Part shown: one piece after another, positions 1 through 8,502 of the stretch
Numbering within the stretch: position 1 is the first letter of the stretch
Layout: each line of letters opens with the position of its first letter
Assembly (NCBI GenBank): GCA_021108275.1
Contig: JAIORD010000057.1
Location: forward strand, 1-64,000
Reading direction: 5' to 3'
Origin: Methanococcoides sp.
GTDB taxonomy: Archaea > Halobacteriota > Methanosarcinia > Methanosarcinales > Methanosarcinaceae
DNA length: 64,000 bases
Notes under the pieces: model-generated
Told to the model about the DNA's origin: nothing
The model's input: the letters and a program-made list of their open reading frames with translations, nothing else
The model's database searches: none
Translations under genes and position numbers: made by a program

Positions 1-2
1 TG

Positions 3-1700
3 GGCTCCATTTGGGGTTTTGTAGCTCCTAACATTCTGGCATTGCTTATAATCGCTATTTTTGTCAAGAAGTTCAAGAATCTACCTTCTATCACACAGGC
101 TGAACTTCTCGAACAGAGGTACAGTTCTGCAATACGTGCTCCTGTTGGTATTATTATCACTATCGTCATGATCCTTTTTGCGGTGGCAGATATCAAAGGA
201 TTCGCTCTTGTGTTGCAGATATTCTATGGGGTGGATCCAATATATGCGGCACTTATCGTTGCTCTTGCTGTCTCTGCGTATGTGACCCTTGGTGGTCTCA
301 GTGCGGTAGTATGGACCGATGTTGTGCAGTTCGTTTTCCTTTCCATCTTCGCTCTTGCAATGGCTTTCCTGGCTATCGGGACAGCAACTTCCGGTTCAGC
401 GGATATCTCTTCCGCATCAGACCTGATCTCAACTGTGCCTACTGACTGGTGGAATCCTTTCATCATAGGCATTCCGATGGTGCTTATCTTCGTTTTCGCT
501 ATCATCCCTGGATGGATCACAGAACAGGACCCATGGCAGAAAGTATGGGCAGCTAAAGACTCGAAATCTGCAAGGAATGGTCTTGTACTTGGTTCTTTCC
601 TTGTAACAGTAGTATTCACCGCATGTGCGTTCATTGCTATTGGACTTAACTCACTGTATCCTGAGATATCTGCGATGGGTTTCCCTATGGGAATGGAACA
701 GGCCGAACCTGCACTTCTGACATTCATTGTCGAAACATTCTCACCTGCTGTGATCGGGCTTAGTGCAATTGGTCTTGCAGCAGCATCAATGTCCTGTGCG
801 GATACTTTTGCAACCTCAGGTGCATCATGTGTTTCACGTGATATCTACCAGAGATTTATCAAACCGGATGCTACAATGAAGCAGATGCTCACCATTAACA
901 GACTGAGCGTTCTTTTCATCGTTGCAGCAGCAACAGTTTCCTCGTTCTTCATAAACAGTATTATCGATGCAATTCACATTGCAACGTTCATCGCAAGTGC
1001 ATCCTACTTCTTCCCTCTCATGGGTGGACTTTACTGGAAGCGTGCGACAAAAGAGGGTGCATTGGCGGGTCTTGTTATCGGTGCTGTGGCACAGATATCA
1101 TTTACTGTGTATGACCTTTTAATGACCGCACCTATGGCACCTCCATATCTTGAGACAGTACATCCAATTCTCATGAGCCATGGTGTGATCGTAGGAATGG
1201 GATTGAGTGGACTTGCTTTCTTCGGCGTATCCCTTCTGACAAAGCCATCGAGTGTCATCAATCTTGCTCCGTTCTTCAAGGATGCAGCAGAAGAATTGGC
1301 AAGCCACGATGCACAGAAGGTCGATGATCAGTCCTCTGAATATAAGAATTTCCTCATGAACCTCGATGAACAGATCACCGGGGAACGTGCACACCTTCAT
1401 TTGAGGCTTGAAGCTTCAGCCACAGTGAACTGGAGAAAGTTCGTAGAACAGCTAAAACAGGCTTATCCTGCATGGGTAACTCCTACCGGACTTGATTCTG
1501 TCTACAGGCTCATCCAAGCTGACATGCTTGCCTGTGTTTCTATCACCCGTGGTGAGAATGAAAAGGAGATCTGGTTCGCATCAGAACCACCAGTCGATTC
1601 TGTTGAAATGCAGAAGAGAGAGGTCTTTATTGCATACAAAGAAGTATCAAAAGCTCTCGAAGATGTTGGTATTCTCCTGAGTATTCCGAACGAAGAATAA
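3..1700 (+). CDS. Sodium/solute symporter (SSS family), 5' end cut off by window
   Basis: The reading frame is open from base 3, so the start lies before the window. The visible part is a multi-spanning membrane protein that moves a small organic solute into the cell with Na+. The segment GGLSAVVWTDVVQF (about bases 291-332) fits the SSS family signature, followed by repeated hydrophobic helices up to about base 1240. After the last helix there is a soluble tail of roughly 130 residues (about bases 1300-1697), longer than in simple SSS transporters; its role is unknown. The substrate (proline, pantothenate, betaine or other) cannot be read from this sequence. A strong terminator follows directly. 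Confidence 0.9.
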   Translation, partial: GSIWGFVAPNILALLIIAIFVKKFKNLPSITQAELLEQRYSSAIRAPVGIIITIVMILFAVADIKGFALVLQIFYGVDPIYAALIVALAVSAYVTLGGLSAVVWTDVVQFVFLSIFALAMAFLAIGTATSGSADISSASDLISTVPTDWWNPFIIGIPMVLIFVFAIIPGWITEQDPWQKVWAAKDSKSARNGLVLGSFLVTVVFTACAFIAIGLNSLYPEISAMGFPMGMEQAEPALLTFIVETFSPAVIGLSAIGLAAASMSCADTFATSGASCVSRDIYQRFIKPDATMKQMLTINRLSVLFIVAAATVSSFFINSIIDAIHIATFIASASYFFPLMGGLYWKRATKEGALAGLVIGAVAQISFTVYDLLMTAPMAPPYLETVHPILMSHGVIVGMGLSGLAFFGVSLLTKPSSVINLAPFFKDAAEELASHDAQKVDDQSSEYKNFLMNLDEQITGERAHLHLRLEASATVNWRKFVEQLKQAYPAWVTPTGLDSVYRLIQADMLACVSITRGENEKEIWFASEPPVDSVEMQKREVFIAYKEVSKALEDVGILLSIPNEE

Positions 1701-1714
1701 GCATATTTAGGTCA

Positions 1715-1744
1715 CACTCCCTTTCTGGGAGTGCCTCTTTTTTT
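1715..1744 (+). terminator. Intrinsic terminator after the symporter
   Basis: CACTCCC (1715-1721) pairs with GGGAGTG (1727-1733) around a 5-base loop, followed by a run of T from 1738. Confidence 0.75.
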
Positions 1745-1804
1745 CAACAACCTTTTTTAGTGATGGTGTCCATTATTTTTTGAACAACTTTTGCGATGTG
1801 TATC

Positions 1805-2740
1805 ATGAAAAGATTAGCAATAACATTGGTATTGGTCTTTATTCTTGCAATAATGTCATCAGGTTGCATCAATGAGCTTGCTCCTGTGACTGATAATAAT
1901 GCAACGGTAGAAGCTTCTGATTACGAACTGGAGGTCTTTCATAGTCCTTCCGATAAAAGCGATGATCTGAATACGACAACTTTTTATCTTTCAAGGAACG
2001 GAAGTACGAACGTTGTTTATATGGTGGCAGAAACCTCGGTTATAGAAATCGTTCCAATGGAGGATGTTTTCAATACTGGGGGGGATATTCTTTCCAACGT
2101 TGTTATCCTTGCGGACAGGTCTGAAAACGTTTCCGCTTCAGCCGAGACCTTTGAGATGTTTGCATCATCTTCTTCGGAGGACCTTCCTGTTTTCAACTAT
2201 ACTCTTGAGGATGATGTGATTCGTGGTCAGAAACACTTTGTCATGAAATTCGATGAGAACATTACCGGTATCGTTGCTTTTGCTCTCAATAATCCAAAAG
2301 GGCAGGATTTCATGTATGTTCCCACTCATGATTCAACGGTAAGATTTGTGCTACCCGAAGGTTACACTACCGGCAATCCCTTCGTTGGAAAGGTAATTCC
2401 CGATACAGATGATCGATACATCGATGAACAAGGGCGTGAAGTTCTGGTCTGGTATGACCTTCATGCAAAGTCCGGTACTTTTACAAATATGGCAAGGGAA
2501 TATCTTAAGGTCGAGATATCTGAAGAAGACCTGCCCTACAGGACCGTGATGATAAAGTTCTATTCGGGATCTGCGCCAAAGTTGCTTTTGATAGGTATGA
2601 GCATTCTATTTGGCGGGGTATTGCTGGTACTTGGAAATTACCTCTCCGCAAGAAGGAAACTCCGTAAGGAAAGGAAATCCATTGAAGATGCTTTCATTGA
2701 GAAGAAGGCAGGGGATGGGATGGGCGGAAAGAAAAAGTAA
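1805..2740 (+). CDS. Membrane-anchored lipoprotein, DUF5803-like
   Basis: A signal sequence of hydrophobic residues ends in a lipobox-like SSGC, so the mature protein probably begins with a lipid-modified Cys facing the outside. The body is about 250 residues of beta-rich sequence. Near the C-terminus (about bases 2577-2645) is a single membrane helix (LLLIGMSILFGGVLLVLG), then a basic cytoplasmic tail rich in Lys and Arg. This N-lipid plus C-helix layout fits DUF5803 proteins of methanogens and haloarchaea, recalled from memory. ATG at 1805 is preferred to the in-frame ATG at 1796 because it directly precedes the Lys-Arg of the signal. Function unknown. Confidence 0.75.
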   Translation: MKRLAITLVLVFILAIMSSGCINELAPVTDNNATVEASDYELEVFHSPSDKSDDLNTTTFYLSRNGSTNVVYMVAETSVIEIVPMEDVFNTGGDILSNVVILADRSENVSASAETFEMFASSSSEDLPVFNYTLEDDVIRGQKHFVMKFDENITGIVAFALNNPKGQDFMYVPTHDSTVRFVLPEGYTTGNPFVGKVIPDTDDRYIDEQGREVLVWYDLHAKSGTFTNMAREYLKVEISEEDLPYRTVMIKFYSGSAPKLLLIGMSILFGGVLLVLGNYLSARRKLRKERKSIEDAFIEKKAGDGMGGKKK

Positions 2741-2743
2741 TGA

Positions 2744-3490
2744 TCAAAGGATAAGTTCCATTCCGTCATATCCCAATGGATATGTTTTAACGGCTTCATC
2801 GTGAGGTTTGAAGTAATGGCTTAAATGGGTCATTACAACCTCTTTTGCTTTTATCTTTTCAGCCATTTGCATGGCTTCCTTTGCATCCATGTGTTTCTTT
2901 ACATGGAATCCTACGTCATGGGGTATGATGGCATCCACTATGAAAATATCAGGTTTCTGTATAAGTTCAATGCTTTTTTCAGGTATGTTCTCATCAGTAT
3001 CCCCGCTGATTACCACTTTTTTGTCACCTTCGCATATCATCACTCCGATAGCTTTCTTTGCAGGCGGGTGGTTCACCTCGAAAAGTGTGAACTCCAGTCC
3101 TATAAGTTCAAAGGACGTATTCAGCGGTATGTCATGCCGTTTTGGTTTGAGAAATGAGACATAATCAAGAATATAGTCCAGCGTTTCTGTTACTCCATAG
3201 ACATCCACATTGTACTGGACACGATGGAACTCTCCGAATCCGGTATAATGGTCATAGTGGCCATGTGTCCATATGACACCATCGACATGCTTGAGCCCCT
3301 TTCGCAGCATCTGCTCCCGCATGTCCGGGCTGGTGTCGATCAGGACTTTACCTTTGTCTGATTCCACGAGTATGGAAAACCGAAGACGGTTGCTCTTGGT
3401 TCCCTTTTTTGCATCGATACATGCGGGACAATCACAACCTATGACCGGTGTTCCGGGAGCATCTCCTGTGCCCAGAAGTGTTATCTTCAT
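2744..3490 (-). CDS. MBL-fold metallo-hydrolase, PhnP-like phosphodiesterase
   Basis: A 248-residue metallo-beta-lactamase fold protein. THGHYDHYTG (residues about 75-84) is the metal-binding HxHxDH motif, GDTDEN (about 165) gives the bridging Asp, and MTHLSHYF (about 222) gives the last His. The N-terminus has LGTGDAPGTP followed by GCDCPAC, the Cys cluster that binds an extra zinc in PhnP. PhnP cleaves cyclic phosphodiesters such as 5-phosphoribosyl 1,2-cyclic phosphate; no phosphonate genes lie nearby, so the substrate here is open. Six bases separate it from the upstream AAA ATPase gene, so the two are probably cotranscribed. Confidence 0.85.
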   Translation of the reverse strand: MKITLLGTGDAPGTPVIGCDCPACIDAKKGTKSNRLRFSILVESDKGKVLIDTSPDMREQMLRKGLKHVDGVIWTHGHYDHYTGFGEFHRVQYNVDVYGVTETLDYILDYVSFLKPKRHDIPLNTSFELIGLEFTLFEVNHPPAKKAIGVMICEGDKKVVISGDTDENIPEKSIELIQKPDIFIVDAIIPHDVGFHVKKHMDAKEAMQMAEKIKAKEVVMTHLSHYFKPHDEAVKTYPLGYDGMELIL

Positions 3491-3496
3491 GGAATC

Positions 3497-4789
3497 TCAG
3501 ACGCCTCCCTCATTTACCACATATTCATCGGACTTGATGTTAGCACGTTTGTTGAACTTGAGGACGGCATTGAACAGATCATCCTGTGAGATGACAGTTC
3601 TCTCTTGCACAAGAGCATTGAGTACACTTTCCCGAATGACCATTCTCAGGTCAGAACCGGAGTACCCTTCTGTGAGTGGTGCTATCTCAGCATTGTCGAA
3701 GTCCCCTTCTATGTCCTTGGTCACGATATCCAGAATGGCCTTTCTCATATTCTCGTTTGGTAATGGGAAGTTCATTATTTCATCGAATCTTCTCCATGCA
3801 GCAGAATCCAGCATTCTGGGGTGGTTGGTCGCTGCCATCAGGAGGACTCCATCATTGGTCAGGCTGATGCTATCTATGGCCTTAAGAAGAGTGTTAACAG
3901 CTCTTTTCAATGCAGCATGTTCATCGGATGCCCTTGTCTTTGCAACGAAATCGAACTCATCGATGAAAAGTATGCATGGGCTCAATCGCTTCGCAAGTGA
4001 AAATACTCTATCGATGTTCTTTGCTGTCTCTCCAAGGTATTGATCGGTTATCATGGACAGCCTCACCTCGACAAAAGGTATTGAAAGGCGTTCTGACATT
4101 GCTTTTGCCACGGATGTCTTTCCAGTGCCTGGTGGGCCTACCATCAGGATCTTCCCGATATCATACAAACCTATCTTTTTGAGATGCTCGCGGTACTGTA
4201 TGGCCTTGACTATCTTTTCGATCTCTTCCTTCTGATCTTCTGTAAGGACCATATATCTCATCGGCTGGGCAATATCTTCCGGGGCGATTATTTGCACCAG
4301 CTTAAGCATATCTTCGCCGCCTTCTTCCTCAGATATCTCGCTTATAAGGGACTCTATCCATTCCCTGTCAACTTCCTTTGGTCCGGTTGAAGCTAGTGCC
4401 TTTTTATAATTGGCAGTCTCAGAGTTCTTTTTCTCCTCGTAGTAATATGCCAGGGCCGGGTTCGCATCTATTCTTTCGCCTGCTGACTCCTGTTTATGGA
4501 ACCAGTCTGCTCCCACATCAAAGGAAGTGAACTTTATTTTTGATGTGAGCTCATCGATGTCGATAAAAGGCAATGACAGCACCTGTCCTTTAAGATCTTT
4601 GATGGCAAAAAGCCCCTCAATGTCCTTGCGGGTTACAGTTATAGGCTTTGGCACTCCTTTGTGCGTACGGCTCCAGTAGTTCTTCCTTATGCTCTTTGGA
4701 AGATCATTCACATCCATTTCCGGATATTTGTTGTAGATCTCTGCTGTAAGTAGCAGTTCTATAATGTCAAGTGTGGTCATATCGGACAT
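3497..4789 (-). CDS. AAA+ ATPase, PAN/FtsH-like ATPase domain with unique N-terminal region
   Basis: 430 residues. The N-terminal half (1-200) has no domain I recognise. The C-terminal half is one classical AAA module: Walker A GPPGTGKT (218-225), Walker B ILFIDEFD (about 269-276), an AATNHP sensor-1 region, and arginine fingers in AAWRRFDE, then a helical lid with SGSDLR. The lid and ring residues look like those of proteasome-activating or membrane protease ATPases, but there is no coiled coil, protease domain or HbYX tail, so it may be a remodelling ATPase. It leads a two-gene unit with the PhnP-like hydrolase. Target unknown. Confidence 0.85.
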   Translation of the reverse strand: MSDMTTLDIIELLLTAEIYNKYPEMDVNDLPKSIRKNYWSRTHKGVPKPITVTRKDIEGLFAIKDLKGQVLSLPFIDIDELTSKIKFTSFDVGADWFHKQESAGERIDANPALAYYYEEKKNSETANYKKALASTGPKEVDREWIESLISEISEEEGGEDMLKLVQIIAPEDIAQPMRYMVLTEDQKEEIEKIVKAIQYREHLKKIGLYDIGKILMVGPPGTGKTSVAKAMSERLSIPFVEVRLSMITDQYLGETAKNIDRVFSLAKRLSPCILFIDEFDFVAKTRASDEHAALKRAVNTLLKAIDSISLTNDGVLLMAATNHPRMLDSAAWRRFDEIMNFPLPNENMRKAILDIVTKDIEGDFDNAEIAPLTEGYSGSDLRMVIRESVLNALVQERTVISQDDLFNAVLKFNKRANIKSDEYVVNEGGV

Positions 4790-4921
4790 ATTCTAACCTT
4801 GTAATTGTGAAAGGACTTTTGTATTCGCCCTAAGGGCAGTCCATTGAACTATAATATTATGTGGTTCTTTTAGATATATCTTATGTGTTCTGAATGAAAA
4901 AGATGTATAAAATTCAACGGA

Positions 4922-5482
4922 TCACTGGACAATTTTAACATGCCCTTTTTTCGGGAAATATATTTGTGCTGAACTTCTCATCTTTTCAAGAGTATCCTTG
5001 AATTTTGCTTCATCAACGTCCATTTCTAAAGCAATGGAGGATAACTCGGACACTTCCAATCCTTCTGGTCTGCTTTCAAGTATGGACATCATGTCCTTTT
5101 CCGCATTATTCTTTTTTCTGCGAACATTATCGATTGGAGTCTTGATCTTGGATGGGGTGTTCGGTTTGAATGCTTTATCCATATTTTTGGATATTGATTC
5201 ATCATCTCTGGGTGGGGATAATGAAATAAGTTCCTCTCCAAATGTTGGACATTTGAGGTCGTTCATCGTTGTGCTTTGCTTTTCCCCGAGAAGCTGTGCC
5301 TGTATCTTTGTGCGCACAGCTCTTGCTTCTTCAATGTCTTCACCCGTATGGAACACCCGTAGTTTCCTTATCTGTAAGGTAGTTCCGCAAAGTTGACATT
5401 TTGTGGTCTTTGCACTTTTATCTTCTATGAGCTGTGCATACCTGCGGCATTTAGGGCAGGCTATCACAGAATAAACTGGCAT
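4922..5482 (-). CDS. Zinc-ribbon / winged-helix protein (DUF5817-like)
   Basis: ATG at 5482 gives a 186-residue protein beginning MPVYSVIACPKC. The first 40 residues hold a zinc ribbon, with ACPKCRR and then KCQLCG, followed by a helix with EEARAVRTKIQAQ. A charged linker follows, and the last 65 residues look like a winged helix (DMMSILESRPEGLEVSELSS). This layout matches archaeal DUF5817 proteins, which probably bind nucleic acid. The frame stays open upstream of 5482 but that extension overlaps the divergent rimI gene and lacks the conserved start, so I reject it. The rimI gene starts 90 bases away on the other strand and the two share a promoter region. Confidence 0.8.
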   Translation of the reverse strand: MPVYSVIACPKCRRYAQLIEDKSAKTTKCQLCGTTLQIRKLRVFHTGEDIEEARAVRTKIQAQLLGEKQSTTMNDLKCPTFGEELISLSPPRDDESISKNMDKAFKPNTPSKIKTPIDNVRRKKNNAEKDMMSILESRPEGLEVSELSSIALEMDVDEAKFKDTLEKMRSSAQIYFPKKGHVKIVQ

Positions 5483-5572
5483 CACTGACTGGTTGTCCTG
5501 TCTTCTATAAGTATAGAACCCTTTAGGATATTTCCAGATATTTATAATCCATGACGCCCATACTGGCATTAT

Positions 5573-5992
5573 ATGATAAGAACCGCCACAAGGTCGGATC
5601 TGCCGGCAGTCGTAGATATAGAGGACATGTCCTTTGCTGAGCCCTGGGACATGCGTACATTCAGGTCTTATGTTCATCATCCCGGTTTTATTGTGCTCGA
5701 GGAAGACGGTTCGATCTGCGGGTATGCGATCCTTGTCGTAATAGCGGATGATGCTCATCTGGCAAGTATTGCGATACATCCGGAGTACAGGCGGAGAAAT
5801 ATAGGGTCTTGTCTTTTAGATAGCTGCATGCTGCTTGCAAAGGCGAACTCTTTTCCTCTTGTACGGTTGGAAGTGAGGGAGAAGAACAAAACTGCGCAGG
5901 ATTTCTATCTTACCAATGGGTTCGAGGCGGTAGCGACCATTCCTGACTATTATCCTGACGATAATGCGATTGTTATGGAAAGGAGAACTTGA
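5573..5992 (+). CDS. rimI: Ribosomal protein alanine N-acetyltransferase (RimI-like GNAT)
   Basis: 139-residue single-domain GNAT acetyltransferase that moves acetyl from acetyl-CoA to protein N-termini, classically ribosomal protein S18 and in archaea a wider set. The start MIRTATRSDLPAVVDIE is typical. IAIHPEYRRRNIGSCLL holds the acetyl-CoA pyrophosphate loop (R-x-x-x-G), and LEVREKNKTAQDFY with GFEAV and DYYPDD is the RimI C-terminal pattern. It is divergent from the zinc-ribbon gene and convergent, ending one base before the next minus gene. Confidence 0.88.
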   Translation: MIRTATRSDLPAVVDIEDMSFAEPWDMRTFRSYVHHPGFIVLEEDGSICGYAILVVIADDAHLASIAIHPEYRRRNIGSCLLDSCMLLAKANSFPLVRLEVREKNKTAQDFYLTNGFEAVATIPDYYPDDNAIVMERRT

Positions 5993-6652
5993 TCATTTGC
6001 CAAAGCGGCGCTGTCTTTTTTGGTAATCCCTTATGATCCTAAGTATGTCCATTCTTCTGAGGCCGTGCCAGTTCACATCGGTAAAATAGAGTTCAGAATA
6101 AGCGGATTGCCATAGAAGAAAATTCGAAAGGTGCTTTCCGCCTGCACGAATTATGATGTCGGGCTCTTCGCGTACTGTCAAATGTGATTCGATGGTATTT
6201 TCATCGATTTCCGCAGGTCTCAATCTCTCATCTTTCACATCATGAAGGATGGAAGTGATCGCCTTTGTTATCTCGTTCTTTCCGCCAAACCCGACAGAGA
6301 AATGTACCCGGTAGGTGTCACCCACTTTATTTTCGATAAGCTCTCCTTTTTCATTGTATATGTCGAATCCAACATTTTCGGGCAAAGGGGCCATTATCTC
6401 TTTCAATTCATCCAAAAGCAGCGATACTATCTTTGTTTTTGCTTCTTCTTTAACATCAAGGACATCCACGTAAATACTTATTATTTTGATCTCAAGGGCA
6501 AAACACCATTTCAGGAATGCACCCAGTTTCTCTTTTCCGCTATCATCAAGCAGATCGGATTCTGAAAGTATCATTGTGATATGTTCTGGTATGTGCCCTT
6601 GCATCCCGTTGATCTGGTTCAACAAGTATCGTTCGTAGAGTGCCCTTATCAT
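5993..6652 (-). CDS. Non-catalytic subunit of a heteromeric cis-prenyltransferase (UppS/NgBR-like)
   Basis: 219 residues of the undecaprenyl diphosphate synthase family. The C-terminal part is well kept: RAGGKHLSNFLLWQ, then SAYSELYFTDVNW, which carries the Arg and Gly of the isopentenyl-diphosphate site. The N-terminal catalytic motif is lost: where active enzymes have IPxHIAxIMDGNxRW, this has IPEHITMILSESD, so the catalytic Asp, the Asn and the Arg/Trp are missing and the region is shorter. This is the pattern of the NgBR/Nus1-type partner of two-subunit enzymes. A heteromeric enzyme making the glycosyl carrier lipid has been described in Methanosarcina mazei (from memory). A catalytic partner must lie outside the window. 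Confidence 0.8.
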   Translation of the reverse strand: MIRALYERYLLNQINGMQGHIPEHITMILSESDLLDDSGKEKLGAFLKWCFALEIKIISIYVDVLDVKEEAKTKIVSLLLDELKEIMAPLPENVGFDIYNEKGELIENKVGDTYRVHFSVGFGGKNEITKAITSILHDVKDERLRPAEIDENTIESHLTVREEPDIIIRAGGKHLSNFLLWQSAYSELYFTDVNWHGLRRMDILRIIRDYQKRQRRFGK

Positions 6653-6693
6653 GTAACGCCAGCTTTATCTTTATTATTGAATGGAACTTGTAC

Positions 6694-7881
6694 TTATTTT
6701 GCAGTTGAGACTATCTTTACAACATCGCCGTTTTTCAGCTCATGCTTTTCTCCGAGTCTCATCTTTGTTTTTCCGTCAACTGCATAGAGGAACCGGTTTC
6801 CGATATCAGTGTGGACGCGGTATGCTAGGTCGTGTGGGGTAGAACCTTTCTTCATGAGGAATGCATCAGGGAGCATTCTGTCGTTCTTGTCTGCCCATTT
6901 TCCTTCATCTTCCACCGGATATACCACTATCAGTTCAAGAAGGTCAAAAACAGATCTGTTGATGCACTCCTGTATGCCGGCTCCACCGGTTCCAAGGGTG
7001 GTTATGATCTCTTTCAGGCTTTGAAGTCCTTTTTTCTGTGCTTCGTTGACCTTGTCGGAGATTATCTCGAAATCCATGTCTCCTGGGTTATAACTTATTA
7101 TGCCGTTCGTTGCAGCTGATCTCAATGCAAGTTCTGCTGCAGCACTGGTGGGTACTACCATGATGTCAAGTTCTTCGAGAGCTTTTACGTTCTCCTCAGG
7201 CGCGACATCTATCTTGTTGGCCGCTATCATCGTAGGTTTGGTGATGGCACGTATGGTCTCACAAAGCTTTGCCATATCTTCATCTGTCCACTGGGTGCAT
7301 TCTTCAGGCATTTTGCAAGCAAGCAGGGCCTGGCGTGCTTGGGATTCATTGACACCTGCACCCAGGAGCTGGTCTGAAACGGCCTGTTCCATCTTCATGC
7401 CTTCGGCCCTTATCTTTCGTGAGAGCTTGTCCCAGTTCTTTTTCAGGATGCCTGTCATCCACATTGCAATCTCACGGTTCAGGAAGTTAACATCCTCCAG
7501 TGGATCGTGTTCTCCGATGTCCACAGGGTTTCCTTCGATATCTGTGCCACCGGATGCGTCTATTACGTGTATTATGGCCTGTGCCTGTCTAAGCTCGTCA
7601 AGGAACGTATTACCAAGGCCGCGTCCCATGTGTGCATCGGGTACAAGACCTGCAACGTCTATGATCTCAATAGGTACGTACCTTATACCGTCCTGACAGT
7701 TGCCACAGCGTTTGTCCCGTTCTGTGCATGGGCAGACTGCCCTTACATAAGTTACTCCTTTGTTCGCATTGATCGTGGTGAACGGATAATTCGCTATCTC
7801 GACATCTGCAAGGGTAGCAGCTTTGAAAAAAGTTGATTTACCTGCATTTGGTTTTCCTGCAAGGCCTATGGTCATTGACAT
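6694..7881 (-). CDS. ychF: YchF family ATPase/GTPase (Obg-related, TGS domain)
   Basis: 395 residues. P-loop GKPNAGKST (residues about 9-17), switch region IDVAGLV, and ANKID as the nucleotide-base motif. A helical insert follows, then a C-terminal TGS domain (AYRVHTDIGNRF, ending LKNGDVVKIVSTAK). YchF proteins bind ribosomes and hydrolyse ATP in the universal branch. The N-terminal domain also carries a four-Cys patch (CPCTERDKRCGNC), common in archaeal members and possibly metal binding. Start ATG 7881 directly precedes TIGLAGKPNAGKS. It stands divergent to the tRNA-Arg gene. Confidence 0.92.
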   Translation of the reverse strand: MSMTIGLAGKPNAGKSTFFKAATLADVEIANYPFTTINANKGVTYVRAVCPCTERDKRCGNCQDGIRYVPIEIIDVAGLVPDAHMGRGLGNTFLDELRQAQAIIHVIDASGGTDIEGNPVDIGEHDPLEDVNFLNREIAMWMTGILKKNWDKLSRKIRAEGMKMEQAVSDQLLGAGVNESQARQALLACKMPEECTQWTDEDMAKLCETIRAITKPTMIAANKIDVAPEENVKALEELDIMVVPTSAAAELALRSAATNGIISYNPGDMDFEIISDKVNEAQKKGLQSLKEIITTLGTGGAGIQECINRSVFDLLELIVVYPVEDEGKWADKNDRMLPDAFLMKKGSTPHDLAYRVHTDIGNRFLYAVDGKTKMRLGEKHELKNGDVVKIVSTAK

Positions 7882-7970
7882 GCTTTACCAATCATCCTTG
7901 AAGCATTTAACTTTTGTTAATGGGAACCAGGCAATGGAAATGCTTTATGAAGTTGCTTCTGTGAGTAATG

Positions 7971-7978
7971 TTTATATT
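7971..7978 (+). promoter_or_regulatory. TATA box of tRNA-Arg
   Basis: TTTATATT lies about 32-39 bases before the tRNA 5' end. Initiation about 25 bases downstream would give a leader of roughly 10 bases, normal for an archaeal tRNA gene. Confidence 0.6.
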
Positions 7979-8009
7979 ACAGGAAGTTATTAGGAGGTCT
8001 GTCTAACTT

Positions 8010-8081
8010 GTCTCGGTAGGGTAGAGGATATCCTTGGGGCTTGCGGAGCCTTAGACCCGAGTTCGATTCTCGGTCGGGACG
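8010..8081 (+). tRNA. tRNA-Arg, anticodon GCG
   Basis: A cloverleaf can be folded. Acceptor strand GTCTCGG (8010-8016) pairs with TCGGGAC (8074-8080). The D arm starts GGGT at 8019 and contains the loop GG. The anticodon stem GGGGC (8036-8040) pairs with GCCTT (8048-8052) around the loop TTGCGGA, putting GCG at 34-36. T stem CCGAG (8057-8061) pairs with CTCGG (8069-8073) around TTCGATT. The discriminator is G (8081) and CCA is not encoded. The anticodon reads CGC/CGU. No intron is seen. Confidence 0.85.
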
Positions 8082-8172
8082 TACCAGATATATTTGGAAG
8101 TCAAAGACTTTCACTCTGCTTGGAGTGTTTTAATTAACTTCAAGCGGGGTCTTGTTTTATATCAATTTAATA

Positions 8173-8379
8173 ATGAAGCTTGTAAATTACAAGTTCATAA
8201 ACGTGCTGATCTTCATACTGCAGTTTGTTTACGCAGGATCTGTTTTTTATCATTGTTATTATTACCTGTCCGGTAAAGCACATGTAATGGTGGCCTGTGA
8301 TTATCGACATCAAAGTGTAATGTGGGTTTGGGTCGCTTCACTTATTTTTCAGTTTATCACATACTTTCCTACATTCTAA
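8173..8379 (+). CDS. Possible small membrane protein (weak)
   Basis: ATG at 8173 opens 68 codons. The product is hydrophobic with two likely membrane helices (FINVLIFILQFVYAG and MWVWVASLIFQFITYF) separated by a loop with His and Cys residues. There is no clear ribosome site, and the TATA-like TTTTATATC just upstream is too close for a normal leader. The hydrophobic pattern is more regular than chance would suggest, but AT-rich DNA can also give such products. It may be spurious. Confidence 0.3.
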   Translation: MKLVNYKFINVLIFILQFVYAGSVFYHCYYYLSGKAHVMVACDYRHQSVMWVWVASLIFQFITYFPTF

Positions 8380-8390
8380 TACTGGTTATA

Positions 8391-8398
8391 CTTATATA
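8391..8398 (+). promoter_or_regulatory. TATA box of the thermosome gene
   Basis: CTTATATA, about 105-112 bases before the proposed start. Initiation is expected near 8418-8422, inside the adjacent inverted repeat, leaving an untranslated leader of about 80 bases. Confidence 0.55.
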
Positions 8399-8401
8399 GA
8401 A

Positions 8402-8422
8402 GTTCATTCATTTAGAACGAAC
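8402..8422 (+). promoter_or_regulatory. 21-bp inverted repeat at the thermosome start site (candidate operator)
   Basis: GTTCATTC (8402-8409), spacer ATTTA, then GAACGAAC (8415-8422). The arms match at 7 of 8 positions. The repeat begins four bases after the TATA box and covers the expected start site, where a bound repressor would block polymerase. The regulator is unknown. Confidence 0.5.
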
Positions 8423-8502
8423 AGATTGAGCACATAATGTGTAATATCTCAAATATTCAAATAATTGATTTTCTTTATCAATGCTATTAAGGAGGTCTAA
8501 AT

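Larger units (their letters stand above)
8082..8502 (+). other. Gene-poor spacer between tRNA-Arg and thermosome
   Basis: This 420-base stretch holds a weak hairpin after the tRNA (CACTC/GAGTG near 8111-8126, then TTTT), one possible small membrane ORF (8173-8379, listed separately), the thermosome TATA box, an inverted repeat and a strong ribosome site. Nothing else was recognised. Confidence 0.6.

Noticed and set aside
5483-5779. Upstream extension of the zinc-ribbon protein to 285 residues
   Set aside because: The extension overlaps divergent rimI and lies ahead of the conserved MPVYSVIACPKC start.
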